Source of the DNA: Gadus chalcogrammus
Taxonomy: Eukaryota > Chordata > Actinopteri > Gadiformes > Gadidae
Assembly (NCBI RefSeq): GCF_026213295.1
Contig: NC_079420.1
Coordinates: forward strand, 5,380,209-5,444,208
DNA length: 64,000 nucleotides
Direction: 5' to 3'
Both the position numbers and the translations under genes were made by a program. Below the pieces are notes generated by a model that searched no databases, was not told the DNA's origin, and saw only the letters and a program-made list of their open reading frames with translations. Below, in pieces: positions 27,362 to 38,975 of the stretch; within the stretch, counting starts at the first letter, position 1; each line of letters starts with the position of its first letter.

Positions 27362-30300
27362 CTAGGACCTGACCAGCTTGAAGCCCTGGCCCGTGTCTAG
27401 GATAGCGGGCGGGAACCATTTCAGCTTGAGCCTCCTTAGGTATCGTTGGAAGAAGCCGCCGCCCCAAAACAAGTTCAGGTCTGCGTCAGGTGACTCTTGG
27501 GTTCTTGACCAGTTGCATCTGGGGAAGTAGGTCTGCCAGTGTCTGTTAATGTCACCCCCAGTAGGCAGTTGCAGCGAGTAGTCGCCCCAGTGGGGGGACA
27601 GGCCGTAGACGGCCGACACGCGGCGGCCCGGCTCCGACCAGCGAATGTCGGCGCCGGGGTTGGAGTTGAACTCCACCCAGCGGTGGGTGAAGTCCCCGAG
27701 CTGGCCGGCGTCCTGCACCTCTGGGTCGGAGGCGGGCGAGAGCGTGGCGCCCTGCACCGCCACATAGAGGCCGGAGTCCTCGACACGGCCCACCTCCTTG
27801 GTCCAGGGAAGGGCGTTTTCCACGTCAAGAACCAGGATGAGACGGGAGCAGGCCCCGGCGTTCTTCTCCCGCCACCACTTGACGATCTGGTCCAGCTGCA
27901 GGGTGTCACCGCCTGGTGGATGTGACACAGGATGAGACAACGGCACGTTACGGTCTAATGAACCTCGACCTAAATACAACTACACAACAAGTGAGTGTAA
28001 GAGCTAAGGTACAAAACATGTATGGTCATTTCAAACGCCATTGATAATAAATAATGGATATCGTTGATACTAATGTAAAATAGTTGTGAATAGCCGAGCT
28101 CTGGCACGTAGGCTATACACAAATGCTCATACAACTGGTAAAATCAGCTGAATAAGTCGATGGCCCGATTTTTTTTTCAAAATGTATATTGATAATCAAA
28201 GCCATTTATCAAACATTTGGTGCTTAATGTTGCAGTTGAACTATCATATTTGGTTCATAGATCATTATAAAGGGAAATTTGGGAAAAGTTTACTTTTTCT
28301 TGGTCGGTAGTAGTAAGATAAAGCCATCACATTTAGGGAACCACTTTGGACCTGTAAGTTTGATGGCATTTGCTATGGTGACAGTTTATAGTCTAAAATG
28401 ATTATGTGCAAAAATAACCATTTGAGTAATCAACTATGAAAATAAACGTTACTAGTTGCAGCGCTGCAATCATTTCACCAAACCACCATGATTTGGAAAA
28501 ATCTTTCGGCAATTAACTTTGGAATTTAAGGAACGCAAATAAGCAAACAATATACTTTATAGATCCACCAGCACCACAGGGCGCCTCCAATGCGTGTGGG
28601 CTTCAGTCCTGCTCACCTGCCAGAGCCCACACTCCGGTGCGGTGCGTGTGTCCGCTGTAGTACACCACGTAGGTGTCGTAGCGCCGGCCGTCGGCCGCCG
28701 TCCGCTGCTCCAGGAACCTGTGCAGCTTGGCCTGCATGGCCTCCAGGCTCAGCCCGCTGGTGGAGTAGTCGCAGCCGAAGTTCTTGATCATGTGGTGGGC
28801 GAAGAAGAATTGTATCTTGTTGAACATTTCCGTGGAGCGCTGGTTGAGCTGCTGCACCTGGTCCGGGGGCAGCAGCATGGGCTGGCCGTCGAGGCTGGAT
28901 GGGGAGGGGGACGGCAGGGGGGGGGGGGAGACGGTGAGCTGAGGGAGGAGGCTGAGTTGAACTCATCAGTTCAGTCCATTGTTACAGGATATCAATGAAA
29001 TGTTGTTGGAGCAAAACACAGAAAGGCATAAAGTTTTAGTTGTACACCCATGTATACATCATTAAAATCTCCATGAATCAGTCACCCATTAATTTACACA
29101 TAACTCCCCATAAATACCGCATAGACTCCCCTCAAATACCCCACAGTCTCCCCATAATTACCCCATAAAGTGCTTAGTGCAATAAATAGATACATCTGGG
29201 GCCGTATTCACAAAGCATTTTATCTTACCGCTAGGAGTGCTCCTAACTCGTGCTAAAACATTTTACGTAGGAGATTTTTCTTAAAAGTTATTCACAAAGC
29301 CGCTGAGACCTACTCTTACTAAGGATAAATCACAAAGAGTGAACTAAGAGTGACGCGCCGTTGCTATGGATTACGTCAATTCTCGTGCACGAATTTAGAA
29401 ACGGTCATTCGGTGATTGGTTGTTCAGACGAGCCCACTGAATCACCGAAAAACAAGGAAATAGCCTAGGCTAGAAATGAATTCCTATTAAGTAGTTATAG
29501 TGCAGTTAGCAGAATACACGCATGATGACAATTTTGTGCAGACCACGATAATGACGTTGTAGCCTGCACGTTCAAGAGAGAGAGAAAGCAAACAATAAAA
29601 ATACGTAAAATCTAAAAGAAAATAAATGTTAGAGTCACTGTCACCCAGCAAGTAGTCTCGCAAAGCCAGACCAAACTACAGCAAGTGACACCCAACTGGT
29701 ACATCTCAAAAAGCTGCCTCAGACCGCTCACCATTAAAATGCGCGAATCATGGGTAGCTGAAGATCCAGGCCACTTTGCAACAACGTCCAGTAGGCTATG
29801 TTAACATTTGCATCAAAAACAACCTGCGTGTTGATGGAATGCACTTTCTTCCTATTGACGAACACGTCTTTTGATGGCGCAATTATTTGTATTTTTTATA
29901 AGTTATATATATTTTTTTATAACTTATAATTTTTATAACATTTTATTTCGGGACTAATCGGATTATTCCTGTTAGTCGGGGATGTTATTGCATCGCGCAT
30001 TAACTCCACATAAATTGAATACCCTAACATTTCGTCTCGCAGGCATTTTAAGATTCTTTGTGAATAGGTCTTACTGAGTTAGGAGTCCTCTTGAGGACTT
30101 TTAAGCTCTCCTAGACTTAGGTGCTACTTTTAGTCCTAAAATACTTTGTGAATTGCTCTTAGTGAAAAAAGTTAGGAGTCCTAAATTTAAGAGTGACACG
30201 CCCATTATTTTTAGGAGTTACTCCTAAATTCGCCAGTTAGGACCTACTTTTAGCCCTAAGATCCTTTGTGAATACGGCCCCTGATGGGGGTAGGGTTGTT

Positions 30301-32140
30301 GGAGTGTTTTGCAGCAATGCTCATGGCTGCTCAGTTGGATTTGGGCAGCCATGAGCTCTTGCGTTCTCGCATGATGCACCCCAAAATGTATATTCATAGT
30401 GTGAATCTCCAGAACACAAAATAATCATATTAAGTTAAGATATTTAAGCAAATCAATATAGCACCAGTATGTTGGAAATAGCTAAAGAAGAATGAGATGA
30501 TGTAAAATCTTCTATGAACCAATCCTTCAACTGCTTTTTCCTATACTGTTCATAGATGAAGTCATTGGCTGGCTTTCTAAAAGGTGTAGGACAGCTTATG
30601 TGTGGGCACCGACTACCTAGAGTAATTAGTGGGGATGACCACAGCGTAGCCCACGCAGGTTCCCCTCAGACTGTTGCCCAACTCGTGGAATAGCCCGTGG
30701 AAGAGGGACTCCAAGAGCAGCACCAGCAGGGACACACTGATGGAGAGGCTGCAGACCGACTGGGGAGAAAGACGGGGAGTCACTTTCAAGTCAGGGCAAC
30801 TTCAGGCTAAAACCAAATGTGCAAAAAGGGCCCCTATTTTACCGCCAAATGTGAGATATCAGATGTATTGACTAAGGACCTTGTGGACTGTATCAACTGG
30901 TTGATTGGAGCCACCCATCCCACATCCGGCTGACACTCCAATTTCTGATGTCCCCAACGTTTTAAAATGTAGTCGCTTTAAATGACTCAGTGACTAACCT
31001 CACAACTGGTTGTAAAATGGGGGCAAAATGCATTATATTCTATGCAATAATTCAGCCTACCATCCATGCCAGAACTGCCATCATGAAGGTGGACAGCAGC
31101 GTCAATTCAACGAAGAATTGTGAGATGAGGCAGAAGTGTCGCACGCCTTTGGATGCCATGACCTTGTCTAGACTGTTGAACCCTGAGACCAAGCACACTC
31201 TCTGGCAGTCGCTGATTTTGGTGTGAAAGCCCCATAAGGTAATAAAGAACACCAGGTGGATGATGCCCCAGAAGAGCATGCAGACCACGAAGGCTGGAAT
31301 CATCAGGTACAACTGGCCCCCGTCCGACAGCTTAGACGCGGCCAGAACGAGGAACGTCACCTCAACCACCAGCAGTAGGGGAAGGAGGGACAGCCGTCGC
31401 CAGCCTCCAGCCGCCAGGAACGGCTGCCAGCGCTCGTTCACAGACGAGACGCTGGAGAAATGGTCTAGCAGAGGGTCGCACATGAGTTGGCTCAAGAAAC
31501 ACGCCAAGGCAAACTGGTTGGTGGACACGTCCAGGCCCTTGATGAACAGGAAGAAGGCGAAGCCGACTAGGTTGGGAAATGTGAGGACAGCTTTCACCCG
31601 AAGAACGACCATCAGTACCGCCAACGCACCGACAAACACCGCCACACTCGGAGAGCTGCTGACCACAAATGACACGATGCCAAAGCCGACCAGTTCCATC
31701 CGCTCCGCCGTGGTGAGGAAAGCCGGACGGTACTTTGCGCTTCCGCATATCCGCTCCAGCAGAGCCCAGAGAGTTCTGAGAACCATACTAGTCAAGAGCA
31801 AGTAGTTGGTGGTCTGCTCCTTCACGCTGTGGTCGAGGGCAGGACTACCCACGAAGCACAGGAGACCCAACAGAGACCCCCGCCACGGGTGGATCAGACA
31901 TTGGCTGACTTTCTCCATGTGGAAGTAACAGTGGAGTACAATCGCTAATCCAAGGACAACGAGGGCCAAAAAAAAGATGATGAGCATGTTGGCCTCTTGG
32001 CTGATTTCCCATCGTGAATATATCCCGAGGAAGATCGCCACCAGCAGACTCACGCGGGACAGATAGTCCAGGGCCCGCATGGAGGAGCAGATGGTCGCCT
32101 CTCCACGGACCTCCTGCAGCCGGGCCATGGCTGCGCGCAT
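27362..32140 (-). CDS. tmem168: transmembrane protein 168, diverged tandem copy 2
   Basis: Exons in coding order: 32140-31061, 30759-30617, 28894-28617, 27912-27362; GT-AG introns, 683 codons plus TAG, frame open throughout. The ancestral start is lost: ATG became ATC (32177-32175) and one base was inserted near 32141, so translation would have to start 12 residues later at [10 protein letters not shown], which has G at -3. Relative to copy 1, seven residues are missing from one membrane segment and two before SGFNSLDK. The conserved Glu of TGEWALAG is Val. Near the C terminus the block [16 protein letters not shown] is replaced by an unrelated stretch of equal phase ([13 protein letters not shown]). 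Intron 2 carries a Harbinger-like insertion. It could be a functional divergent paralogue or an early pseudogene; the open frame favours the former only weakly. Confidence 0.8.
29199..30280. mobile_element. PIF/Harbinger-like non-autonomous transposon
   Basis: A 1082-base insertion in tmem168-2 intron 2. Terminal inverted repeats begin GGGCCGTATTCACAAAG at both ends. It is flanked by a 3-base CTG duplication at 29196-29198 and 30281-30283, and unit 1 shows the empty site ACATCTGATGGGG. Subterminal TTAGGAGT/ACTCCTAA motifs recur near both ends. No transposase reading frame is seen. The 3-base CWG target duplication fits PIF/Harbinger. Confidence 0.85.
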
Positions 32141-33412
32141 GGCAGTGGCTGGCACCGTAGCGTATAAAGCGGCAGATGCCCTCTCCGTGCACACGACCTA
32201 GGAGAAACGCCGGCTCACTGTGGCATTTCAAAGTAATTCTCTCGATTCTCACTAGGTTATGTGAGCAACCATGGCCAGCCTTATGGAGTTAGATCTGAAA
32301 GCTCATTGGTTAGCAGGAGTAACCTAACTCGAATGTTGGGTTTTTGACGGAGCTATCGGATGTGATGCGCTGTGTCATTCGTGAATGACGGGTAATGCCC
32401 CAAACCCGTTTCAACATCTTTGGCAACATGTCATTTGTGAAGTAATATCGCGCCCTAAAGTAACTTAGGAGTGCCGATAGTTTTGGTCAGACGACATTCT
32501 TCAGGTTGGCTACAGCAAGAACGTGGAGTCAAGTTATGCTTGTCCCAAAAGGTTATAACACACGTGCATTAGGTTTCATGGGACACAAGCCCTGCTCTCC
32601 AGAATTGATCACGAAAAACTCTCTCAGATGTGCTTACGAGACGGTCATGTATGATGGCAAGATTATAAGGGGTGAAAAAAGAGGCATAAAAGCACCGTTA
32701 CAGCTAATTATTAGAAAATGCTGCAGTAAAAAGACTTCAATCACCACAAAGGTATTGACCTGTAGGGAGGTTTGTAGAAAACCATTTTAGATTTTTGTAT
32801 ATCTTCGTTTTCGTTTTTGTCAAAAACCGGTCAGGGCTTTGTAAGAAACGAAAACGAAAATACTTTCTAAAAATGGAACCATAAGCACACCTTGTTCTGC
32901 AATGTCAAAATACTTTGTAAAGCATTGTTGTAATGCAAGCGGACCAATATCAACACTGGAAGCCAAATGCAACCACTTATCACAAAATAAGATCACTTTT
33001 TTTCTCGTCAGTACAGTGAAAATACAGGTGATATCAGCAGAGAAATTCGTATTTGGTGGCTAAAGACCAGAGGGAATGCAGTAGTAGTTATTAAATGCGG
33101 AAAACCTATCCTGTTAACCAACAATATATTTATAAACATAAATACTCCTCAGAAGATTGGTTATTTTATAATGAACACAGTCATGTTTACGACATGGAGA
33201 AGATCAGCCTGATAGTACCCTTGTAGATATTAAAAGTGAAGTGCTATCAGCATATTCAAAATTCAACAATCACTCTTATTTAACACACACAACTTCAGCC
33301 ACTCGTTGCCTGTTAAAGGGAACACAGTAGGCCTTCCATTAGCGGTACACGACACAACGTTTTTTTTATATAAAAGATTAAACTTTGTTGGCTATTGCTA
33401 ACATAAATTTGC

Positions 33413-34605
33413 CCGTACTACTGGTAACAGGTCAATTGGGACTCTTTACAAAATAAATTCACTTTAAAGTTTGTTCCAAATCAAATAAAATTGTGTGTTG
33501 GATTCCCAAGAGGTATAGCCTACACATCGGGTATTAAATAAGCAAAAGCTGTGGAGGTGTGCTTTGGGAGAAGGTATGAACTGTTAGACTAGTATCTTTA
33601 CAAGGAGTATGGCGTCACAAGGCCATCGAATGACTTTAGTCCAAAAGCAAGTTTGTTACTAGTTCTTTGGTGATACTACAGTAGCCTACAAAATATTTAT
33701 CTTGCATGTGCGCAAACATAAAACCAAAACAATAAGATAAGTGAACACACTAAAACCCCAATAAGTAGCATCCATTCTGTTTAGGTTTTCTTTACAAACG
33801 CTCTGATCTCCCTGACTCTGAAGATCCATGCCTTTAACCGAGTGCAGGGGGCTAGGACCTGACCAGCTTGAAGCCCTGGCCCGTGTCTAGGATAGCGGGC
33901 GGGAACCAGTTTAGCTTGAGCCTCCGCAGGTACCGTTGGAAGACGCCGCAGCCCCAAAACACGTCCAGGCCGCAGGCCCACAGCGCCAGCCGGACCACGG
34001 GGTAGGTGACTCTGGGGAAGGGCGAGAGCGGGTATTACACTTTGTCATGCACCACCTGCGGTCAACCAAAGCTTGGAGCTCATTCTTAAGCCATACGTGA
34101 TACAGGAGCCATCTTTTAACAATGAGCTGTTTTTCATTTGGATTCTTCGGTCGTGTTAAAACAAACTCATTATTACGGTGAACGGACAGGGACTATTGGC
34201 ATAATCCTTGTCAAAGCAAAATGTAAGATTATAAGAAGGTATGCCCTGACATTGCACCTAGCTTTAAAAACACAAGTGGAACTATAGGCATCGCTTGAAT
34301 GTGTACAGTTGGATTAAATGGGCAGTCTGGTTAATCCCATGATTAGATTTAGAAGTCTAAAAAAGGAACGTAATAACTTGATGTCAACTGGTTTTAAATT
34401 GGAAGATTAGCAAATAGGCAAATATGAATAAAGAAGCAGCACTAACGTAGGCATTTGATTGGAACTTTGATTCAATGTATGCGTGGTTCAATTGCAAATT
34501 TGTCAGAATAAAAAGAAAAAACATTGTTTTCCAAAGATTTAAAAAGATAGGCCGTTCTACAGCACGTTTCGCCATTGAGTTATCCGTTGTGAGCTAGTAG
34601 GGGAG
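33413..34605. repeat. truncated duplication unit (tmem168 3' flank, exon remnant, ptdss2 3' UTR copy)
   Basis: From ACTGGTAACAGG at about 33413 to 33851 the sequence matches the DNA downstream of tmem168 copy 3 (43732-44300). The broken last exon follows, then from 34049 a third copy of the ptdss2 3' UTR tail (TGCACCACCTGCGGTCAACC), which ends near 34600 at GAGCTAGTAG, where unrelated DNA begins. Confidence 0.75.
33852..34030 (-). pseudogene. tmem168: tmem168 last-exon remnant
   Basis: Encodes only the last 55 residues of TMEM168 (from FPRVTYPVV to FKLVRS and the TAG at 33854-33852). Upstream of FPR the sequence breaks off after CTGGGGAAG and continues with GGCGAGAGCG, which resembles a short piece of the same exon from about 180 bases further upstream. 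No other exon is attached. It carries Leu in RLALW as in copy 3, not Gln as in copy 1, so it is closer to copy 3. Confidence 0.85.
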
Positions 34606-35292
34606 AGCCGGGTCTGTTGAAACACTTTTCAGTTAAACGTATTTTTCAAAGATGACGTTACGTATACAAATAATTTCAACATGTGATCAACAACTCCCAT
34701 GTGTGTTCTCTTAGTTACAAGTGTAATTTAATACATATGTTGGATGATCGAGCTATTTTTTAACTTTGAACGTAAGTTGACATCTGTTTCAAACGCCCCG
34801 CCTAGTCGGGACGAATGAAACAGCATATTATAAAAATAAACTAGTTATTTACCTTACTCTTGTTTTTATGCAACATACCGGACAACATAGTAGTGTACTC
34901 GTCAATGCTAAAATTTCACATAATTCCGCATAATTTAAATAGGTTAAAATATATTTTTGGCCCGTGCGTAATTGTGCGTAATTGTCAAGATGCACATTTC
35001 GATTAAAACTCGCCTTTCTTCTTTTGGACTACAAAATTTGCATTAAATTTGTTTATTTCCCTGTCCTAAGTCATGTTTAGGGATACTCAGTTGAACATCC
35101 TTTTATTTATTTTAAACAAAAACGTCCACGTCAACCGGATAACATGACTCCTGTTGCGTTGGAAACAAGTGTTTCAATCGTCCCGACAGCGACTACTGAA
35201 ACTTAAACCTTTTTTACCTCTAAACTTCAAAACTCTGACATTGCACACTTTAGCACAGGTTTAAGTACGAATTCATCTGTTGTATAGTCATA
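34606..35292. other. unclassified AT-rich insert between duplicated DNA and gag fragment
   Basis: Begins GGGGAGAGCCGGGTCTGTTG at the breakpoint of the 3' UTR copy. GAAACACTTTT near the start and GTGTTTCAATCG near 35168 are weakly complementary, so it may be part of a decayed inverted-repeat element. No coding potential is seen. Confidence 0.4.
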
Positions 35293-35600
35293 TTGCTGGC
35301 TTCTCACCGCCGCAGGGAGGAGGAGAGCCTGGGGGTCTACGCTGCTGACGTCCAGCTCTTGACTCGACGCGGCTACCCGGAATTCTCCGCGGCTACACGA
35401 GAGGCCCTGGCGCTCCACGCCTTCCTGCGGGGACTGCAGCCGGAGTGTCTGGGGCAGCATGTCCGCCGCACCGAGCCCCAGACCCTCGATGCAGCTCTGG
35501 ACCAGGCCGAACGGGCTGAAGAAGTGGAGCTCTGCCGCCGTCGCGGTGGTGCATCCGTGGACGCGGCTGGGGCAGCCCTCCCCCCGGCACAAAGAACGTG
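35293..35600 (+). mobile_element. Ty3/gypsy-type gag fragment, decayed
   Basis: The translated segment has the usual gag capsid-tail pattern of vertebrate Ty3/gypsy elements: EESLGVYAADVQLLTRRGYP, then AATREALALHAFLRGL, then QTLDAALDQAERAEEVELCR. It is cut off at the 5' side and loses similarity after about 100 codons; the rest of the frame to 35964 is GC-rich and unrecognisable. No protease, reverse transcriptase or integrase follows, so the element is dead and internally deleted. Confidence 0.7.
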
Positions 35601-36020
35601 GGGGTCAAGTCCCGGCAGCGGAAGGGCCGGATCCGGATGGCCACCCTTCCCGCCACCGAGACGGCTGAGGCTTCCCGTGCGCAGTTTCGGCAGCTGGGGC
35701 TGGTCGAGGACTGCGGGTGGACGGGGCAGCGTGCCACTCATCCTCGGCCAGACATCGGAGGGCGGCGGAGGATGGGGTGCCCGAACGGCGCTCCAGAGGC
35801 CCCCTACAGCGGTACCTGGTGGGGGCCCCGATGGAGGTGGTCCCCGACCACACCCCCAGGACCTCTACAGACTATTGGAGACGGGCGTCCAAACCCGAGG
35901 GGAAGGCTGCACCGCAACGGGGCCGCTACTGGCCGGGGCCAAGGCGGCGGCGCCGGCCCCCTGAACACTCGGGACTGTGCATTGGGTGTTGGGGTCGTCT
36001 GACCCCTAATGTGGGGTCTG

Positions 36021-36351
36021 TGTGGCGACTCCTACCCCCCGGGGAGTCTGGGTATTCATGTTGTTTGGGGAAAAGGGGTTTTATTGCCTTTGGATAACTT
36101 GTTTCTGTTATTAGGTTAAGTGGGGTTAACGGGTTTGGGGTCTTTATTGTTTGTGTGTTTATTGAGTGTAGTGTTGCCGCCACCGTTACCGAGATGTGCA
36201 TGTCCGTTGGTTGGTTGTGCGGTGCACTGTGTGTTGTGTGTGTGTTTAAATAAAGGCAGCTCTCGGGGTCGTGCGGTGTATCGAGGCACGAGAGTTGCGT
36301 CACCGTTTAAACCTGGGCTCCCGTCTCGTCCTTCCCGCACTGCTCACCACA
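36021..36351 (+). mobile_element. solitary or 3' LTR of a retrotransposon
   Basis: A 331-base block bounded by TGTGGCGACT and CTCACCACA, the TG...CA inverted termini of LTRs. It holds an AATAAA at about 36248-36253 followed by GC-rich sequence. It lies 3' of the gag fragment in the same orientation, so it is probably the 3' LTR of the same deleted element. No matching 5' LTR is in the window. Confidence 0.6.
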
Positions 36352-36900
36352 ATATTTAAAAGATAATCTCCCCAGAAAGTAGGCTACTATAAAATAACAA
36401 GTTCGGCGCTTTTATTTAATTTTTAGTCGACCCTGGCTTGCATCTTCCTTTGAGTTCGTCTGGAGGTGCAAGAGGGGCTCTTGCCCCACCGGTGTATTGG
36501 ACTGGAAACATTGAAATGCGCATGCTCAGAGTGTTTCTCTGTTGAAGTGAACGGAGATAATCTTTCTTTCTGGTGGGGCTAGCCCAATGTGTCCATGGTG
36601 TGGACTTGGAACTGTTAAATGCGTTTCGCATTTCGCATTCCTGTTTTAAAATATCAGCGTGTAAGCTATAAAATAGGCTATATAGGAACATTTAAAAAGT
36701 ATAACAAAGATGGAGGCCTATTCAAAATATTGGCATACTATTATTTTAAAATGAAAGAGGGGTTTTGTTTTACATAATTCGTTTTTTGTATAAGTCGCTG
36801 ATGGAGGAAACCCATCGCAACGGAAATCCCGGTCGGATCCATCTGATTATGTGTGTGTGTGTATGTGTGTGTGCGTGTGTGTGTTTCTATTCTATTCTAT
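36352..36900. other. spacer between LTR and minisatellite
   Basis: AT-rich unique-looking DNA ending in a short interrupted GT repeat (36850-36885) and a TTCTA repeat. No gene is recognised. Confidence 0.5.
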
Positions 36901-38669
36901 ACAGTGTTACCCTTTACGTTTCATTTGATAAAAACGACAGTGTTACCCCTAATTTTTTTTCCCATGATGACTGATGAAAAACAACAGTGGACCAGGCCGA
37001 ACGGGCTGTGTGTTTTTTTTTTTATATAAGGAGTAACAACAGTGTTACCCCTTATATTTTATTTGACAAGGACAATTATCTATTTTTTTTCAAACATGTT
37101 TTTTTTTTCATAACGACCAATAAAATACGACAGTGTTACCCCTTATGTTTTTCTTTCATGACGACCAATAAAAAACGACAGTGTTACCCCTTATGTTATT
37201 TCATGACGACCGATAAAAAAAAACAGGGTTACCCCTTACGTTTTTTTTCATGACGACCAATAAAAAACGACAGTGTTGTCCCTTATGTTTTTTTCATGAA
37301 GACCAATAAAAAACAACTGTGTCACCTCTTATGTTTTTTTTCCTGACAACGAAAGAAAAATGACAGTGTCACCCCTCATGTTTCATTTGATAAAAACGAC
37401 AGTGTTACCCTTTACGTTTCATTTGATAAGAACGACAGTGTTACCCCTTATGTTTTTTTCCCATGATGACTGATGAAAAACAACAGTGTTACCCCTTATA
37501 TTTTATTTGACAAGGACAATTATTTATTTTTTTTCAAACATTTTTTTTCTCCCTTATATTTTATATATATATATATTTTTGACAAAGACAACAGTGTTAC
37601 CCCTTATGTTTTTTTTCATGACCAATAAAAAACAACAGTGTTACCCCTTATGTTTTTCTTTCATGACGACCGATAAAAAACAACAGTGTTACCCCTTATG
37701 TTTTTCTTTCATGACGACCAATAAAAAACGCCAGTGTTACCCCTTATGTTTTTTTCATGACGACCGATAAAAAACAACAGTGTTACCCCTTATGTTTTTT
37801 TTTATGAAGACCGATAAAAAACGACAGTGTTGTCCCTTATGTTTTTTTTCATGACGACCAATAAAAAACAACATTGTTACCCCCAATGTTTTTTTTCATG
37901 ACGACCAAAGAAAAACGACAGTGTCACCCCTCATGTTTCATTTGATAAAAACGACAGTGTTACCCTTTACGTTTTATTTGATTAAAACGACACTGTTACC
38001 CCTTATTGTTTTTTTCATGACGACCGATAAAAAACAACAGTGTTACCCCTTTTGTTTTTTTTTATGACGACCGATAAAAAACGACAGTGTTGTCCCTTTT
38101 GTTTTTTTTCATGACGACCAATAAAAAACAACATTGTTACCCCCAATGTTTTTTTTCATGATGACCAATAAAAAACAACAGTGTTACCCCTTATGTTTTT
38201 CTTTCATGACGACCGATAAAAAACAACAGTGTTACCCCTTATGTTTTTCTTTCATGACGACCAATAAAAAACGCCAGTGATACCCCTTATGTTTTTTTCA
38301 TGACGACCGATAAAAAACAACAGTGTTACCCCTTATGTTTTTTTTTATGACGACCGATAAAAAACGACAGTGTTGTCCCTTATGTTTTTTTTCATGACGA
38401 CCAATAAAAAACAACATTGTTACCCCCAATGTTTTTTTTCATGACGACCAAAGAAAAACGACAGTGTCACCCCTCATGTTTCATTTGATAAAAACGACAG
38501 TGTTACCCTTTACGTTTTATTTGATTAAAACGACACTGTTACCCCTTATTTATTTTTCCCATGATGACTGATGAAAAACAACAGTGTTACCACTTATACT
38601 TATTTGACAAGGATTTTTTTTTTTTTTCCAATGTTTTTTTTTTCATGACGACCAATAAAAAACGAAAGT

Positions 38670-38975
38670 TGTAGGCCTACCCCTGTCAACGTTTTTGCGT
38701 GGATCCGAACCTGAGCTGTTTAAAGTGTTAACCTCCGATCTTATCAATGCACCATCAACACACCGAATAAAGACATCACAATGGTCATACTTGACTTTAT
38801 AATTACGTTTAAAATTAAAGATATTGTGTTTTCCTCAGAAATTGAGCCGCGGTCTCCAGTGGGTTAGGCAGAGTGCACTCCACTGCACCACTGAGGCGAT
38901 GACCATACACAATAATCAATCATCAATAAAGAGGATATACATGACATTAAAATGTATGTGTTTTTTTCCCTTATG
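38670..38975 (-). repeat. tRNA-like dimer module 1 inside the minisatellite
   Basis: On the minus strand are two tRNA-like stretches. One (about 38758-38692) has GGTGCATTGATAAGATCGG and a B-box-like GGTTCGGATCC. Another (about 38905-38833) has CAGTGGTGCAGTGGAGTGCAC, whose GTGC/GCAC could form a D arm, and ends closed by CCTCAG/CTGAGG. Both look degenerate, so this is a tRNA-derived repeat, not a working tRNA. Confidence 0.4.

Larger units (their letters stand above)
25919..33412. repeat. segmental duplication unit 2 (3' UTR tail copy plus tmem168 copy 2)
   Basis: Begins with the ptdss2 3' UTR tail (internally deleted near 26280, where it jumps to the CGTGTACACAAAAC part), continues through tmem168 copy 2 and ends in its 5' flank near 33412. 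The 5' flank is shorter than in units 1 and 3: about 500 bases between the CGAAAACGAAA tract and TACTTTCTAAAAATGGAACC are missing. At about 33412 it switches abruptly to sequence that in unit 3 lies downstream of tmem168 (about 43732 onward), marking a duplication junction. The CCAAT box is kept (32309-32305, minus strand). Confidence 0.8.

Noticed and set aside
38670..38975. Functional tRNA genes in the satellite modules
   Set aside because: Boxes are degenerate, anticodon arms do not fold well by eye and T arms are incomplete; kept only as tRNA-like repeats.
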